Positions 1-9,236 of a stretch of 64,000 nt of DNA are shown here, one piece after another. This DNA comes from Streptococcus ferus DSM 20646 (lineage in GTDB: Bacteria > Bacillota > Bacilli > Lactobacillales > Streptococcaceae): contig NZ_AQVD01000003.1 in NCBI RefSeq assembly GCF_000372425.1, positions 173,498 through 237,497 of the forward strand. Reading direction: 5' to 3'. The notes beneath the pieces were generated by a model that had not been told where the DNA came from, did no database searches, and saw only the letters and a list, made by a program, of their open reading frames with translations. The first letter of the stretch is position 1; every line of letters begins with the position of its first letter. The position numbers were made by a program, and so were the translations under genes.

Positions 1-2264
1 AAATGGATAAAAAGAGATAAGAAGAGGTAGTCCATGACCCCATTTGGAATTTTTTTGGCATCGTAGCGCATCAAGTCGATGGAGACGATACCGTTCTGGT
101 GATTGGGCATAATATTGGCAAAGGCAACAATTTCCTGTTCCTTATTTTTAACCAGCGCCAGCGGTGCCTCTTGGAAATAGTCTCTATCAAAGAAACCGAG
201 TGAGAATCTTTTTTCCTGTCTTTTTTCCAGCCATTTGTTTGAAATAGTCTCTAGTTCATCTAATAAGACTTTCGAGTGAGGCTGAGGACTTATTTCAAAG
301 GTGAATCCTTCTTTTTGAACACGGTTGAGAGCGTTTCGGAAAGGCTTGTATTTATTACCTTTAAGATGGAAGCTATCTAAATCAACTAGGGCATTTTCCC
401 CCACTTTCATGAATTCAAAGCCATATTCATGCAAAAAGAGGGTCATATCTTTGCCGATACTGTAAAAGACGAGGTCATAATTGAGGCGATCAGCAGCTTC
501 AATGAAGGCTCTTGTAGCATTTTTAAAGGTTTCCGGATTTCCAGCCGGCTCTCCCATGACAACAGCCTTGTTATTGATAGTTGAAAATTGGAAGGCTGCC
601 TTGTCAAGTCCCTCCTCCTGATACCAGAAGAGACGCTTGTTTTTTATAAAGGCGAGTCCGCTGTCGGCGCTGCCGCCATATTCGCTCAATAAACGCTGGT
701 AGCGATCGTGCTCAAAAGTCTCACCCAATAAAGTTTTACCACCGTAGAGATACCTAACCAGACAGGCATAGGCTAGGGTGACCAAGCTGGTCGCCAGCAG
801 GATATGTTTCCACGTCAAAAAGTAACGAGAGAAGCCAAGGTGCTGATTCATTTCATAGGCTCGGTATGGGAAAATCAGACTGGCAAGGGTGAATAAGATA
901 AAGAGCATGGAGGAAATCAAGATGATATCTTTGGTGCGTCCTTCCCAGGAATAGATAAATTGGGCTTTATAGAGGTGTGTTCGGATAAGGACAGTCCCCA
1001 ATCCAAGTAAGACAATAGCGAGTGACCATTGCCAACTGATAGATCCAGTATTAATGTACACAAGGGTTGCTGCCAGACCCAAAAACATAAGAGAATAAGC
1101 CCTCTTAACCCCATTAGCAATGGCTCTGGCCAGCAGGATAAAGCAAACCCCGATTAAAAGCCCTGGGAATTGCCAGATAAGCTGTTTTTGTAAGGGACCA
1201 AAACCGTCTAGCCAGCTGAGATGAGAGATCTTTTCAAAAAAGAGGGTTGAAAAGACAAGTGAGATTCCCAGCCACCTAACAGCGTGTATCATGACACTGT
1301 GTAGACTGCTTGAGAGGAGCTCCCTAGGAGCCCCTTGATACCTTTGATTAATCTGATGTCCAAGATGGCGGACAAAGAAATAAATACCGGCAAAGAATGG
1401 CAGAATATAATAAGCCAGACGATAGAGTAAGAGCCAGGCAACGACTGTTTCTTTGGGCAAGCCTTCGGCAGCAAAGCCGGTAAACAAGACCAGTTCAAAA
1501 CTTCCCAACCCGCCAGGGATTAGTGACACAATCCCTGCAGCACAGGCGATACTAAAGAGGGGTAGCGTTTTATAGAAGGGCAAATCAATTCCCATCAGAT
1601 AGCCAATGATGATAAAAGCAAGCGCCGCACAAGTCCATTCAAAGAGGGAGACAAGACCAAGCTGCAGCCGGATTTTTGCGGGCATATTGCCAAAGTAGTG
1701 ATTGTTTTTTCTGCCGGAAAACCAATAAATCAGAGGGAAATAAAGGGTTGATGCCAAAAGGATGATATCGTAAAAACGGACACTCCTTGTGACGGGAAAG
1801 ATCGAAACCAATCCTAGGGAAACAAGGCTGATAAAGGACAGCCCTGAAATAAGATAGGGCAGAAAACGGGTAACTTCCTGCAATTCCCTTTCTTCCTCGC
1901 CTTTTTTGCCGTAAAAGGCAAGTCGCAGGCCAATGTCAATAATTCCCCCAAAACCAGTCAGATTATTAAAGGTATTGATACACCAGCTGGTCTGCAGAAT
2001 ATAGGATTTGCTGTGGTTGGTTTTTAGAATCCTGTTGACAATGAAATCATATCCTGTGGTTGGAAAGACGGCCAGCGTGCCGACTAAAAAAATCAGAAAG
2101 ATATTAAGCCAAGAAATACCTTGCAGCACCTGCCCCAACTCTTTGACCGATATGGTTTGTTTCAGGTGCATTAACTCAACAATGATTAAGACCACGATTG
2201 AGGTGAAAAAAATGACCTTAATGATAGGCATAAAAGCCTTCAGTTTCTCAATAATCGTTTTCAA
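1..2264 (-). CDS. mprF: MprF, phosphatidylglycerol lysyltransferase (3' end outside window)
   Basis: Bifunctional membrane enzyme that adds lysine from Lys-tRNA to phosphatidylglycerol and flips the product outward, lowering surface charge and giving resistance to cationic peptides. About 754 residues are visible, read right to left from a TTG start at 2264 with AAGGAGG 6 nt upstream. The first ~530 residues form many hydrophobic segments (flippase and linker). The soluble C-terminal part contains the typical VVMGEPAGNPE and IPNGVMDYLFLSLF stretches of the synthase domain. Family length is about 850 residues, so roughly 90 to 100 are missing beyond base 1. The gene is divergent from ulaA. Whether lysine or another amino acid is transferred cannot be read from this sequence. 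Confidence 0.93.
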   Translation of the reverse strand, partial: MKTIIEKLKAFMPIIKVIFFTSIVVLIIVELMHLKQTISVKELGQVLQGISWLNIFLIFLVGTLAVFPTTGYDFIVNRILKTNHSKSYILQTSWCINTFNNLTGFGGIIDIGLRLAFYGKKGEEERELQEVTRFLPYLISGLSFISLVSLGLVSIFPVTRSVRFYDIILLASTLYFPLIYWFSGRKNNHYFGNMPAKIRLQLGLVSLFEWTCAALAFIIIGYLMGIDLPFYKTLPLFSIACAAGIVSLIPGGLGSFELVLFTGFAAEGLPKETVVAWLLLYRLAYYILPFFAGIYFFVRHLGHQINQRYQGAPRELLSSSLHSVMIHAVRWLGISLVFSTLFFEKISHLSWLDGFGPLQKQLIWQFPGLLIGVCFILLARAIANGVKRAYSLMFLGLAATLVYINTGSISWQWSLAIVLLGLGTVLIRTHLYKAQFIYSWEGRTKDIILISSMLFILFTLASLIFPYRAYEMNQHLGFSRYFLTWKHILLATSLVTLAYACLVRYLYGGKTLLGETFEHDRYQRLLSEYGGSADSGLAFIKNKRLFWYQEEGLDKAAFQFSTINNKAVVMGEPAGNPETFKNATRAFIEAADRLNYDLVFYSIGKDMTLFLHEYGFEFMKVGENALVDLDSFHLKGNKYKPFRNALNRVQKEGFTFEISPQPHSKVLLDELETISNKWLEKRQEKRFSLGFFDRDYFQEAPLALVKNKEQEIVAFANIMPNHQNGIVSIDLMRYDAKKIPNGVMDYLFLSLFIH

Positions 2265-2408
2265 AATAGCCTCCTTATCAAAGAATAAATTCGAAAAATA
2301 GAGTGCTAAACGGTTAATCTGCGCACTATCCGTTTTTCAGCTCTTTTTTCCTAAAATCTTGAAAATGATTGAGCTGTTTTTCAGAACAATGCTATTATAC
2401 CTAAAAAT

Positions 2409-2420
2409 GCAACCGTTTGC
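2409..2420. promoter_or_regulatory. Candidate cre-like element between mprF and ulaA
   Basis: The near-palindromic 12-mer GCAACCGTTTGC also occurs upstream of pgi at 32005-32016. It resembles a degenerate catabolite-responsive element (central CG with A/T-rich flanks). It lies about 140 nt upstream of the ulaA transcription start, far for direct repression. A regulatory role is inference. Confidence 0.3.
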
Positions 2421-2493
2421 CATAATTGTTTTAAAGTTTCATTAAACAAGGGCGACGGAGAATTTTGAACAGATCCTAAAGGATAGTCCAATA

Positions 2494-2551
2494 GTGAACA
2501 CTCTTCTGTGTGATTATTGGTCTTTTTGTTCCCTCTTAGGGGGCTTATAAT
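2494..2551 (+). promoter_or_regulatory. ulaA promoter with PRD-activator operator
   Basis: GTGAACAC (2494-2501), then 5 nt, TGTGT, 5 nt, TTGGTCTTTT (2517-2526). A TATAAT -10 lies at 2546-2551, with 23 nt between TTGGTC and the -10. The same motif, with the same internal and -10 spacing, precedes ulaG (9138-9195). There is no good -35 hexamer at 17 nt, as expected for an activator-dependent promoter. The best candidate protein is the PRD regulator encoded at 7419-9107. Confidence 0.65.
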
Positions 2552-2598
2552 GAATTTGTAGTGAAACCATTCAAATTTTTAAGAAAAGAGGGAAACAA

Positions 2599-4173
2599 AT
2601 GAACATTCTTCTCAATGTGCTTAATTGGTTCTCGCAAAATATTTTGCAGAAACCAGCTTTTTTCGTCGGCTTAATTGTGCTGATAGGGTATCTTCTGCTC
2701 AAAAAACCTCTGCACGATGTTTTTGCCGGCTTTATCAAAGCAACCGTCGGCTATATGATTTTAGATGTTGCTTCAGCCGGTTTGGTCAATACTTTTCGTC
2801 CGGTACTGGTAGCCCTCAATTACAAGTTTAAGGTTGGAGCAGCAGTTATTGATCCTTACTTTGGACTGACGGCAGCCAACACTAAAATTGCAGAGAAATT
2901 TCCGGATTTCATCAGTGTAGCGACCTCTGCTCTGCTTGTTGGTTTCTTTGTCAATATCCTACTAGTAGCTCTTCGAAAGGTAACCAAAATTCGGACTTTG
3001 TTTATTACCGGTCATATTATGGTACAGCAAGCTGCTACCGTTAGTTTGATGGTAATTGCCTTGATACCTTTTTTCCGGATGTCGCTTTTAAGCGGTATTC
3101 TTGCCGTTGGCATTATTTGTGGACTCTACTGGGCAGTCAGTTCAAATATGACGGTGGAACCAACGCAGAGGCTGACGGGCGGTGGCGGTTTTGCAATCGG
3201 CCATCAACAGCAGTTCGCCATCTGGTTTGCGGATAAGATTGCTCCAAAACTTGGTAAAAAAGAGGAAAATCTCGACAATATTAAATTACCAGCTTTCTTA
3301 AATATTTTTCACGATACAGTTGTTGCATCAGCAACCCTGATGTTAATCTTCTTTGGTGCTATCCTAGCTATTCTAGGGCCAGATATTATGGCAATGAAGC
3401 AATTCCTCTTTGATGGTTCTGGGAATCCTCTCCCAGTTGCCGGCGCTGTTATTGATGCCGTTAAGGGGACTCTGACGCTTGAATCAGGGGAGGTTTTTAA
3501 CAAGGGTTACTATAGCGTTATTGCCAATGGCGCGATCTTTGATGCAACGAAACAGGCTTTTCCAATGTATGTCCTCCAGACGGCTTTAACTTTCTCTGTT
3601 TACCTCTTTATTTTGATGCAGGGGGTACGGATGTTCGTCGCTGAGCTGACAAATGCCTTCCAAGGGATCTCTAATAAGTTACTGCCAGGTTCATTTCCAG
3701 CGGTGGATGTGGCAGCATCCTACGGTTTTGGCTCCCCCAGTGCGGTCCTCTTCGGGTTTGCAGCAGGTCTTATCGGTCAGTTAATCACGATTGTTTTACT
3801 GATTGTTTTCAAAAATCCGGTGCTTATTATTACAGGATTTGTGCCTGTCTTCTTTGACAATGCTGCTATTGCGGTTTATGCCGATAAACGGGGAGGCTGG
3901 AAAGCTGCTTTGCTTCTCTCCTTCCTTTCAGGGATTCTTCAAGTTGCGCTAGGAGCTGTAGCAGTCAGTCTTTTAGGTCTGGCCAACTATGGTGGTTATC
4001 ATGGCAATATTGATTTTGAGTTTCCATGGGTACCGTTTGCTTATTTATTCAAGTATCTTGGTGTTATTGGCTATGGCTTAGTGGCGGTCTTCTTACTGGC
4101 TATTCCTCAGATTCAGTTTGCTAAAGCAAAAGACAAAGAAGCCTACTATCGAGGAGAAGTTCAGTCTGATTAA
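2599..4173 (+). CDS. ulaA: PTS ascorbate-specific EIIC (UlaA)
   Basis: Membrane permease of the L-ascorbate phosphotransferase system, importing ascorbate as ascorbate 6-phosphate. The 524-residue product is hydrophobic through most of its length and carries the EIIC-SgaT family hallmarks, including the AASYGFGSPSAVLFGFAAG region and the GFVPVFFDNAAIAVYADKRG loop. It is first in an operon with ulaB, ulaC, ulaD, ulaE and ulaF on one strand with short gaps. Start ATG follows GAGGGAAACAA. Transcription probably depends on the conserved operator at 2494-2526. Confidence 0.96.
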   Translation: MNILLNVLNWFSQNILQKPAFFVGLIVLIGYLLLKKPLHDVFAGFIKATVGYMILDVASAGLVNTFRPVLVALNYKFKVGAAVIDPYFGLTAANTKIAEKFPDFISVATSALLVGFFVNILLVALRKVTKIRTLFITGHIMVQQAATVSLMVIALIPFFRMSLLSGILAVGIICGLYWAVSSNMTVEPTQRLTGGGGFAIGHQQQFAIWFADKIAPKLGKKEENLDNIKLPAFLNIFHDTVVASATLMLIFFGAILAILGPDIMAMKQFLFDGSGNPLPVAGAVIDAVKGTLTLESGEVFNKGYYSVIANGAIFDATKQAFPMYVLQTALTFSVYLFILMQGVRMFVAELTNAFQGISNKLLPGSFPAVDVAASYGFGSPSAVLFGFAAGLIGQLITIVLLIVFKNPVLIITGFVPVFFDNAAIAVYADKRGGWKAALLLSFLSGILQVALGAVAVSLLGLANYGGYHGNIDFEFPWVPFAYLFKYLGVIGYGLVAVFLLAIPQIQFAKAKDKEAYYRGEVQSD

Positions 4174-4213
4174 TTTGAGTGATTAAAATCTTTTAAAACA
4201 GGAGGAAATTAAA

Positions 4214-4492
4214 ATGGTTAAAGTACTTACAGCTTGCGGTAACGGTATGGGTTCGTCAATGGTAATCAAAATGAAAGTGGAAAATGCCCTCCGCCAATTG
4301 GGAGTGGCAAATATCGAGTCTGCTTCCTGTTCAGTTGGTGAAGCGAAGGGACTGGCTTCGGGATATGATATTGTTGTTGCTTCAAAGCATCTTATCCCAG
4401 AATTAGAGGGCAGAACAACTGGTCATTTGGTTGGTCTTGATAATCTGATGGATGATAATGAAATCAAAACAAAATTGCAGGCAATTTTATAA
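4214..4492 (+). CDS. ulaB: PTS ascorbate-specific EIIB (UlaB)
   Basis: Small cytoplasmic phosphocarrier (92 residues) passing phosphate from UlaC to ascorbate bound by UlaA. The N-terminal VLTACGNGMGSS motif holds the phosphorylated cysteine (Cys8) in the usual P-loop context of EIIB-Lascorbate domains. It is preceded by AGGAGG and lies 40 nt after ulaA. Length is normal for the family. Confidence 0.96.
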   Translation: MVKVLTACGNGMGSSMVIKMKVENALRQLGVANIESASCSVGEAKGLASGYDIVVASKHLIPELEGRTTGHLVGLDNLMDDNEIKTKLQAIL

Positions 4493-4502
4493 GGAAAAGT
4501 GG

Positions 4503-4526
4503 GTGCTTTCAAAACCTTGAAGGCGC
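4503..4526 (+). other. Intercistronic hairpin between ulaB and ulaC
   Basis: GTGCTTTCAA and TTGAAGGCGC can pair around an AACC loop. There is no T-tract, so it is more likely an mRNA processing or stability element separating the EIIB and EIIA cistrons than a terminator. Confidence 0.4.
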
Positions 4527-4558
4527 TCGCTCTTTAAGATAGGAAAGGATAAGACATA

Positions 4559-5044
4559 ATGAACCTAGCAAGAGCTTTTAAAGAAAATCACTCGATCCGT
4601 CTTGGCCTGACGGCTAGGGATTGGAAAGAAGCTATCAAATTATCGGTTGTTCCCTTAATTGAGTCAGGGGCAGTTAAAGAAGTGTATTATGATGCGATCA
4701 TTGAATCAACAGAAGAATATGGACCTTATTATATTCTCATGCCTGGAATGGCTATGCCACACGCACGCCCAGAGGCAGGTGTCCTGAGAGATGCTTTTTC
4801 TTTAGTAACCTTGACAGAGCCTGTGATTTTTCCTGATGGAAAAGAAGTGAGTGTTCTGCTTGCTTTGGCCGCAACCAGCGCAGATATTCATACCTCTGTC
4901 GCTATTCCGCAAATTATTGCCCTTTTCGAGTTGGAAAATATTATCCAGCGCTTAGTGAAAGCTGAAAACGAAGAAGCTGTCATGGCCCTAGTTGAAGAAT
5001 CTAAAAGCAGCCCTTACTTGGAGGGCTTGGATTTAGACAGTTAA
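4559..5044 (+). CDS. ulaC: PTS ascorbate-specific EIIA (UlaC)
   Basis: Cytoplasmic EIIA phosphocarrier of the mannitol/fructose type that receives phosphate from HPr and gives it to UlaB. It has 161 residues. The active-site histidine lies in MPGMAMPHARPEAGV near residue 68. It sits between ulaB and ulaD in the ascorbate operon, its stop immediately preceding the ulaD ribosome-binding region. Confidence 0.95.
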   Translation: MNLARAFKENHSIRLGLTARDWKEAIKLSVVPLIESGAVKEVYYDAIIESTEEYGPYYILMPGMAMPHARPEAGVLRDAFSLVTLTEPVIFPDGKEVSVLLALAATSADIHTSVAIPQIIALFELENIIQRLVKAENEEAVMALVEESKSSPYLEGLDLDS

Positions 5045-5079
5045 TGGATTGCAGAGATACAGAAAGAAGGAAAGATAAG

Positions 5080-5745
5080 ATGGCAAAACATGTACCAAAT
5101 CTACAAGTTGCACTAGATCATTCAGATTTAAAAGGTGCTGTATCGGCAGCTGTTTCAGTAGGCAAGGAGGTTGATGTGATTGAAGCTGGGACAGTCTGCC
5201 TGCTGCAAGTCGGCAGCGAATTGGTCGAGGTCCTTCGCAGCCTTTTCCCAGATAAAATTATTGTGGCAGACACGAAATGTGCTGATGCTGGGGGGACGGT
5301 TGCTAAGAACAATGCGAGCCGTGGCGCTGACTGGATGACCTGTATCTGCTGTGCTACGATTCCAACCATGGCGGCAGCCCGCAAGGCTATCGAAGAAGTG
5401 CGCGGAGACCGCGGTGAAGTTCAAATTGAACTCTACGGTGACTGGACTTACGAACAAGCACAGCAGTGGCTGGATGCCGGTATTTCACAAGCCATCTACC
5501 ATCAATCACGTGATGCCCTTCTTGCGGGGGAGACGTGGGGAGAAAAAGACCTTAACAAGGTTAGAAAATTGATTGAGATGGGCTTTCGTGTGTCTGTAAC
5601 AGGCGGGCTCAGTGTTGAGACGTTAAAACTCTTTGAAGGAGTGGATGTTTTTACCTTTATTGCTGGCCGCGGTATCACAGAAGCTGCTGATCCAGCTGCA
5701 GCAGCGCGTGCATTTAAAGACGAAATTAGACGCATTTGGGGGTAG
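5080..5745 (+). CDS. ulaD: 3-keto-L-gulonate-6-phosphate decarboxylase (UlaD)
   Basis: Decarboxylates 3-keto-L-gulonate 6-phosphate to L-xylulose 5-phosphate in ascorbate catabolism. It is a TIM-barrel enzyme of the OMP decarboxylase superfamily, with LQVALDHSD at the N-terminus, the metal-site DTKCADAGG motif, and a C-terminal VTGGLS phosphate-binding loop. An in-frame ATG exists at 5044, but the ATG at 5080 is preceded by GAAGGAAAG and gives the family N-terminus MAKHVPNLQVALD, so it is preferred. Product is 221 residues. Confidence 0.94.
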   Translation: MAKHVPNLQVALDHSDLKGAVSAAVSVGKEVDVIEAGTVCLLQVGSELVEVLRSLFPDKIIVADTKCADAGGTVAKNNASRGADWMTCICCATIPTMAAARKAIEEVRGDRGEVQIELYGDWTYEQAQQWLDAGISQAIYHQSRDALLAGETWGEKDLNKVRKLIEMGFRVSVTGGLSVETLKLFEGVDVFTFIAGRGITEAADPAAAARAFKDEIRRIWG

Positions 5746-5748
5746 GCT

Positions 5749-6612
5749 ATGACTCGTCCAATTGGTATCTATGAAAAGGCAACACCCAAACATTTCACAT
5801 GGTTAGAACGTCTCAACTTTGCCAAAGACATGGGCTTTGATTTTGTGGAATTGTCTATTGATGAGAGCGATGAGCGTTTGGCGCGTTTGGAGTGGTCTAA
5901 GGCAGAACGTTTGGAACTGGTCAAGGCTATTTTTGAGACAGGTGTGCGCATTCCGACCATCACCTTTAGTGGGCATCGTCGTTACCCGATGGGCTCCAAT
6001 GATTCTGTGAAAGAGGCCAGAGCGCTGGACATGATGGAAAAATGTATTGAATTTGCGCAGGATATCGGTGTCCGCAACATCCAGTTGGCTGGCTATGACG
6101 TTTATTATGAAGAAAAATCACCGGAAACACGTGCCCGTTTTATTAAAAATTTACGCCAGGCCTGTACTTGGGCTGAGGAGGCGCAGGTGATTTTATCGGT
6201 TGAGATCATGGATGATCCTTTTATCAATTCTATTGAGAAATACTTGGCTATTGAAAAAGAAATTGACTCTCCTTATCTCTTTGTCTATCCAGATACGGGA
6301 AATATTTCCGCTTGGGGCAATGACCTCTGGAGTGAATTTTATATTGGACACAAGTCGATTGCAGCGCTGCATTTAAAAGACACTTATGCGGTGACAGAAA
6401 AGTGTCGCGGTCAATTTCGCGATGTTCCCTTTGGTCAGGGTTGTGTGGATTGGGAAGCCATGTTTGGTGTTCTCAAGAAAACGCATTATAATGGGCCATT
6501 CTTAATTGAAATGTGGTCCGAAAATTGTCAAACAGTAGAAGAAACAAGGGCTGCTATCAAAGAAGCGCAAGATTTCCTCTACCCTTTAATTGAGAAAGCG
6601 GGGTTGAATTAA
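5749..6612 (+). CDS. ulaE: L-xylulose-5-phosphate 3-epimerase (UlaE)
   Basis: Converts L-xylulose 5-phosphate to L-ribulose 5-phosphate. The 287-residue product is a TIM-barrel AP-endonuclease-family-2 type epimerase. Visible family features are VELSIDESDERLARL, TITFSGHRRYPMGS and the metal-site segments SVEIMD and HLKDT, with a late LIEMWSE. It begins 4 nt after ulaD and ends 2 nt before ulaF, consistent with one transcript. Confidence 0.95.
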   Translation: MTRPIGIYEKATPKHFTWLERLNFAKDMGFDFVELSIDESDERLARLEWSKAERLELVKAIFETGVRIPTITFSGHRRYPMGSNDSVKEARALDMMEKCIEFAQDIGVRNIQLAGYDVYYEEKSPETRARFIKNLRQACTWAEEAQVILSVEIMDDPFINSIEKYLAIEKEIDSPYLFVYPDTGNISAWGNDLWSEFYIGHKSIAALHLKDTYAVTEKCRGQFRDVPFGQGCVDWEAMFGVLKKTHYNGPFLIEMWSENCQTVEETRAAIKEAQDFLYPLIEKAGLN

Positions 6613-6614
6613 AC

Positions 6615-7331
6615 ATGGTAAAGTCATTAACAGAAATGCGCAGGCGTGTCTGTGATGCCAATAAATCACTTCCAGCATATGGACTCGTCAAATTTACTTG
6701 GGGGAATGTCTCCGAGGTAGATCGTGAAGCAGGACTTCTTGTGATTAAACCGTCCGGTGTTGACTATGATCAATTAACCCCTGAAAATATGGTGGTGACC
6801 GATCTTGACGGCAATATTGTTGAGGGTGAGCTTAACCCGTCATCTGATCTGCCAACCCACGTTGAACTTTATAAGGCTTGGCCAGAAATTGGCGGTATTG
6901 TTCATACGCACTCCACAGAGGCTGTTGGCTGGGCACAGGCTGGTCGAGATATTCCTTTCTATGGAACAACGCATGCGGATTATTTTTATGGGCCGGTACC
7001 CTGTGCCCGCTCATTGACAGCGGATGAAGTTAATGCTGCTTACGAAAAAGAAACTGGTACGGTAATCATTGAAGAATTTACCAACCGCGGTCTTGATCCA
7101 GTAGCTGTTCCTGCTATTGTTGTCCGTAATCATGGTCCATTTACTTGGGGTAAAGATCCAGCACAGGCAGTTTACCACGCGGTTGTGCTTGAAGAAGTGG
7201 CAAAAATGAATCGTTTTACGGAACAAATTAACCCACGGGTTGATTCAGCGCCTAAGTACATTATGGATAAACACTATCTTCGTAAACATGGTCCAAATGC
7301 TTACTATGGTCAGAAAGGCAGCGACCATTAA
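6615..7331 (+). CDS. ulaF: L-ribulose-5-phosphate 4-epimerase (UlaF)
   Basis: Epimerises L-ribulose 5-phosphate to D-xylulose 5-phosphate, which enters the pentose phosphate pathway. It is a class II aldolase/epimerase family protein of 238 residues. The zinc-binding histidines are seen in HTHSTEAVGWAQ and in VVRNHGPFTWG, and the substrate site in KFTWGNVSEVD. Last gene of the ulaA-F operon, followed by a terminator. The transketolase gene at 10.5 kb uses the same downstream pathway. Confidence 0.96.
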   Translation: MVKSLTEMRRRVCDANKSLPAYGLVKFTWGNVSEVDREAGLLVIKPSGVDYDQLTPENMVVTDLDGNIVEGELNPSSDLPTHVELYKAWPEIGGIVHTHSTEAVGWAQAGRDIPFYGTTHADYFYGPVPCARSLTADEVNAAYEKETGTVIIEEFTNRGLDPVAVPAIVVRNHGPFTWGKDPAQAVYHAVVLEEVAKMNRFTEQINPRVDSAPKYIMDKHYLRKHGPNAYYGQKGSDH

Positions 7332-7334
7332 CAT

Positions 7335-7367
7335 CAAAAAAGAGGGTGCGGCTGGCATCCTTTTTTG
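7335..7367 (+). terminator. Terminator after ulaF
   Basis: AGAGGGTGC and GCATCCTTTTTT pair around a short GGCTG loop and end in a T-run. It separates the structural ula operon from the separately promoted regulator gene. Confidence 0.6.
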
Positions 7368-7376
7368 GCAGAAGTC

Positions 7377-7387
7377 TGTGCTATAAT
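7377..7387 (+). promoter_or_regulatory. Extended -10 promoter of the PRD regulator
   Basis: TG, 2 nt, then TATAAT (7382-7387). The expected transcript start lies near 7394, downstream of the alternative TTG start at 7365, which supports the ATG at 7419 as the true start. Confidence 0.5.
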
Positions 7388-7418
7388 GGGAGGACACCCA
7401 CATTTCAAAGGAGAAAAA

Positions 7419-9107
7419 ATGATTATTCTCGATCGAAATAGTTATGATTTGCTTTCTTACGTGATTAAACTAGATAAACCAGAGACGGTTATGGCCATTT
7501 CGAGAGTTTTAGGACAGTCAAGGCGAAAGGTTTACTACCATTTGGATAAAATTAATGAAGCACTCCCAGCAAAGGTGCCTAAAATTATCAGCTATCCTAG
7601 AGTTGGTATTCTGTTGTCTGACTGTCAAAAAGAAGCTTGTCGAGATTTGCTGGCTGATTTGGATGATTATTCGTATGTCATGAGCGTGGCTGAACGGATG
7701 TTGCTGTCTGTACTCTATATCGCCATTTCAGACAAGCGGGTGACCATCGAAAAGTTAATGAAACTAAATGATGTTTCTCGCAATACCATCCTAAATGATC
7801 TCAATGATATTCGTCAGTCTTTGGATGAAGAACCTCTCAATATTACGCTTCAAGTTACTAAATCGCGCGGCTATTATCTGGAGTGCCATCCGCTGACGAA
7901 AATACAATTTTTAAATAAGCTGCTTCATGACACTTACCGCAATCATACAACTAATTTTGTGCTGCTCATTCGAAGCAAATTGGCGCAGTTTGCAGATACG
8001 TCTCTCTATTTTTCAGAGGCTTTGCTTGATTTTCTCACCCAACAACTGCAAAGTTCCCCAAAAATCCTCGGGAAGAAAATCAACCCTAAAGATATTCAGT
8101 TAATGGCAGAAACCTTACCCTATCATCTCTTGGGTTACCGCAATTTACACCTATCTGAGACAGAAAAAATGGACTTGCGGCGAGAATTTTATTTAATTCG
8201 TCAGCGAAAAGAGTTTGAATTTGCTCAAGATATTGTGGCTAAACTTGAGAAAAAGTTTACGTTTGTCTTAGATGATATTGAAACGTCTTTAATGACAGTG
8301 CTGCTCTTATCTTACCGTAAAGATAAGGACAGTCACTTAGAGAGCCATGATTATGATGAGATGCGAAAGACGATCAAAACGTTTGTTTCTTACTTGGAGA
8401 CCACTTATCAAATTCGCTTTAAACACAGACAAAGTTTGCTTAACCAGCTCCTTACCCATTGCAAAGCGCTGATTTTTCGAAAAACCTTTGGGATTTTGGC
8501 AAACAATCCCTTGACCGAACAGATTAAAGAGAAATATGCTGCTATTTTTAATATGATGAAATCTTCCGTTGGCATTCTGGAGGAAGCTTGGTATATCAAG
8601 ATGAATGACGACGATATTGCTTACCTTGCCGTTCATATTGGGGGAGAACTGCGACACAATGAAGGTAAACCAACGGCACCGGCAAAGCTTGTTTTGGTAA
8701 GCGATGACGGTATAGGAATGCAAAAACTCTTAATCCAGCAATGTCAGAAATATCTGCCTCATAGTAACATTGAAGCAGTGCTGACAACGGAACAGTTTTT
8801 AAGTGTTCGAGATATCCTTGATGCCAATCTCATTCTGTCAACCAATGACCACTTAGAGACAGACTTCCCTGCCCTTTTTGTGCATTCTATTTTGACGGAT
8901 GATGATATCATCAAACTTATCCGCTTCGCGAAACAACACAGCCAATCTGGCCATGATGACTTTACGCAGAAACTAGAACACTTTATTCACCAGTATGTCA
9001 AAGATGAAAAGGACTGCTATGTTCTTAAAAATAAAATTGAACGCCTTATTAATGAAGAACTTTTGTATGATAGAGAGTTAGGGGTGGATGATGGTGCTGC
9101 TGGATAG
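7419..9107 (+). CDS. PRD-domain transcriptional regulator of the ula locus
   Basis: BglG/MtlR-like regulator of 562 residues. N-terminal HTH segments are followed by PRD domains, the second containing MNDDDIAYLAVHIGGELRHN with its conserved His. After this comes a degenerate EIIB-like region (KLVLVSDDGIGMQKLLIQQC) lacking the usual active-site cysteine at the start of the loop. No C-terminal EIIA domain is seen. Placed between ulaF and ulaG, it is the obvious candidate activator binding the motif shared by the ulaA and ulaG promoters. Start ATG has AAAGGAG 8 nt upstream. Activation by unphosphorylated or phosphorylated PRD histidines is family knowledge, not visible here. Confidence 0.88.
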   Translation: MIILDRNSYDLLSYVIKLDKPETVMAISRVLGQSRRKVYYHLDKINEALPAKVPKIISYPRVGILLSDCQKEACRDLLADLDDYSYVMSVAERMLLSVLYIAISDKRVTIEKLMKLNDVSRNTILNDLNDIRQSLDEEPLNITLQVTKSRGYYLECHPLTKIQFLNKLLHDTYRNHTTNFVLLIRSKLAQFADTSLYFSEALLDFLTQQLQSSPKILGKKINPKDIQLMAETLPYHLLGYRNLHLSETEKMDLRREFYLIRQRKEFEFAQDIVAKLEKKFTFVLDDIETSLMTVLLLSYRKDKDSHLESHDYDEMRKTIKTFVSYLETTYQIRFKHRQSLLNQLLTHCKALIFRKTFGILANNPLTEQIKEKYAAIFNMMKSSVGILEEAWYIKMNDDDIAYLAVHIGGELRHNEGKPTAPAKLVLVSDDGIGMQKLLIQQCQKYLPHSNIEAVLTTEQFLSVRDILDANLILSTNDHLETDFPALFVHSILTDDDIIKLIRFAKQHSQSGHDDFTQKLEHFIHQYVKDEKDCYVLKNKIERLINEELLYDRELGVDDGAAG

Positions 9108-9137
9108 GTTTCAATAGATCCCCCTAACAGCCCAACT

Positions 9138-9195
9138 GTGAACACAGGGATGTGTTTTATTTGGTCTTTTCTATTCGTATACCTGCTATTATACT
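9138..9195 (+). promoter_or_regulatory. ulaG promoter with PRD-activator operator
   Basis: GTGAACAC (9138-9145), 5 nt, TGTGT, 5 nt, TTGGTCTTTT (9161-9170), then a TATACT -10 at 9190-9195, 23 nt after TTGGTC. Motif order and all spacings equal those before ulaA, while the spacer bases differ, which argues for selection on the site. Confidence 0.65.
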
Positions 9196-9199
9196 GATA

Positions 9200-9215
9200 A
9201 TGTAAACGATTATCA
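9200..9215 (+). promoter_or_regulatory. cre site at the ulaG promoter
   Basis: ATGTAAACGATTATCA fits the CcpA consensus WTGNAARCGNWWWNCA at every position. It lies just downstream of the -10, around the transcription start, where CcpA binding would repress ulaG when preferred sugars are present. Confidence 0.7.
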
Positions 9216-9236
9216 AAATAGCAGGAGGATAGCTGA

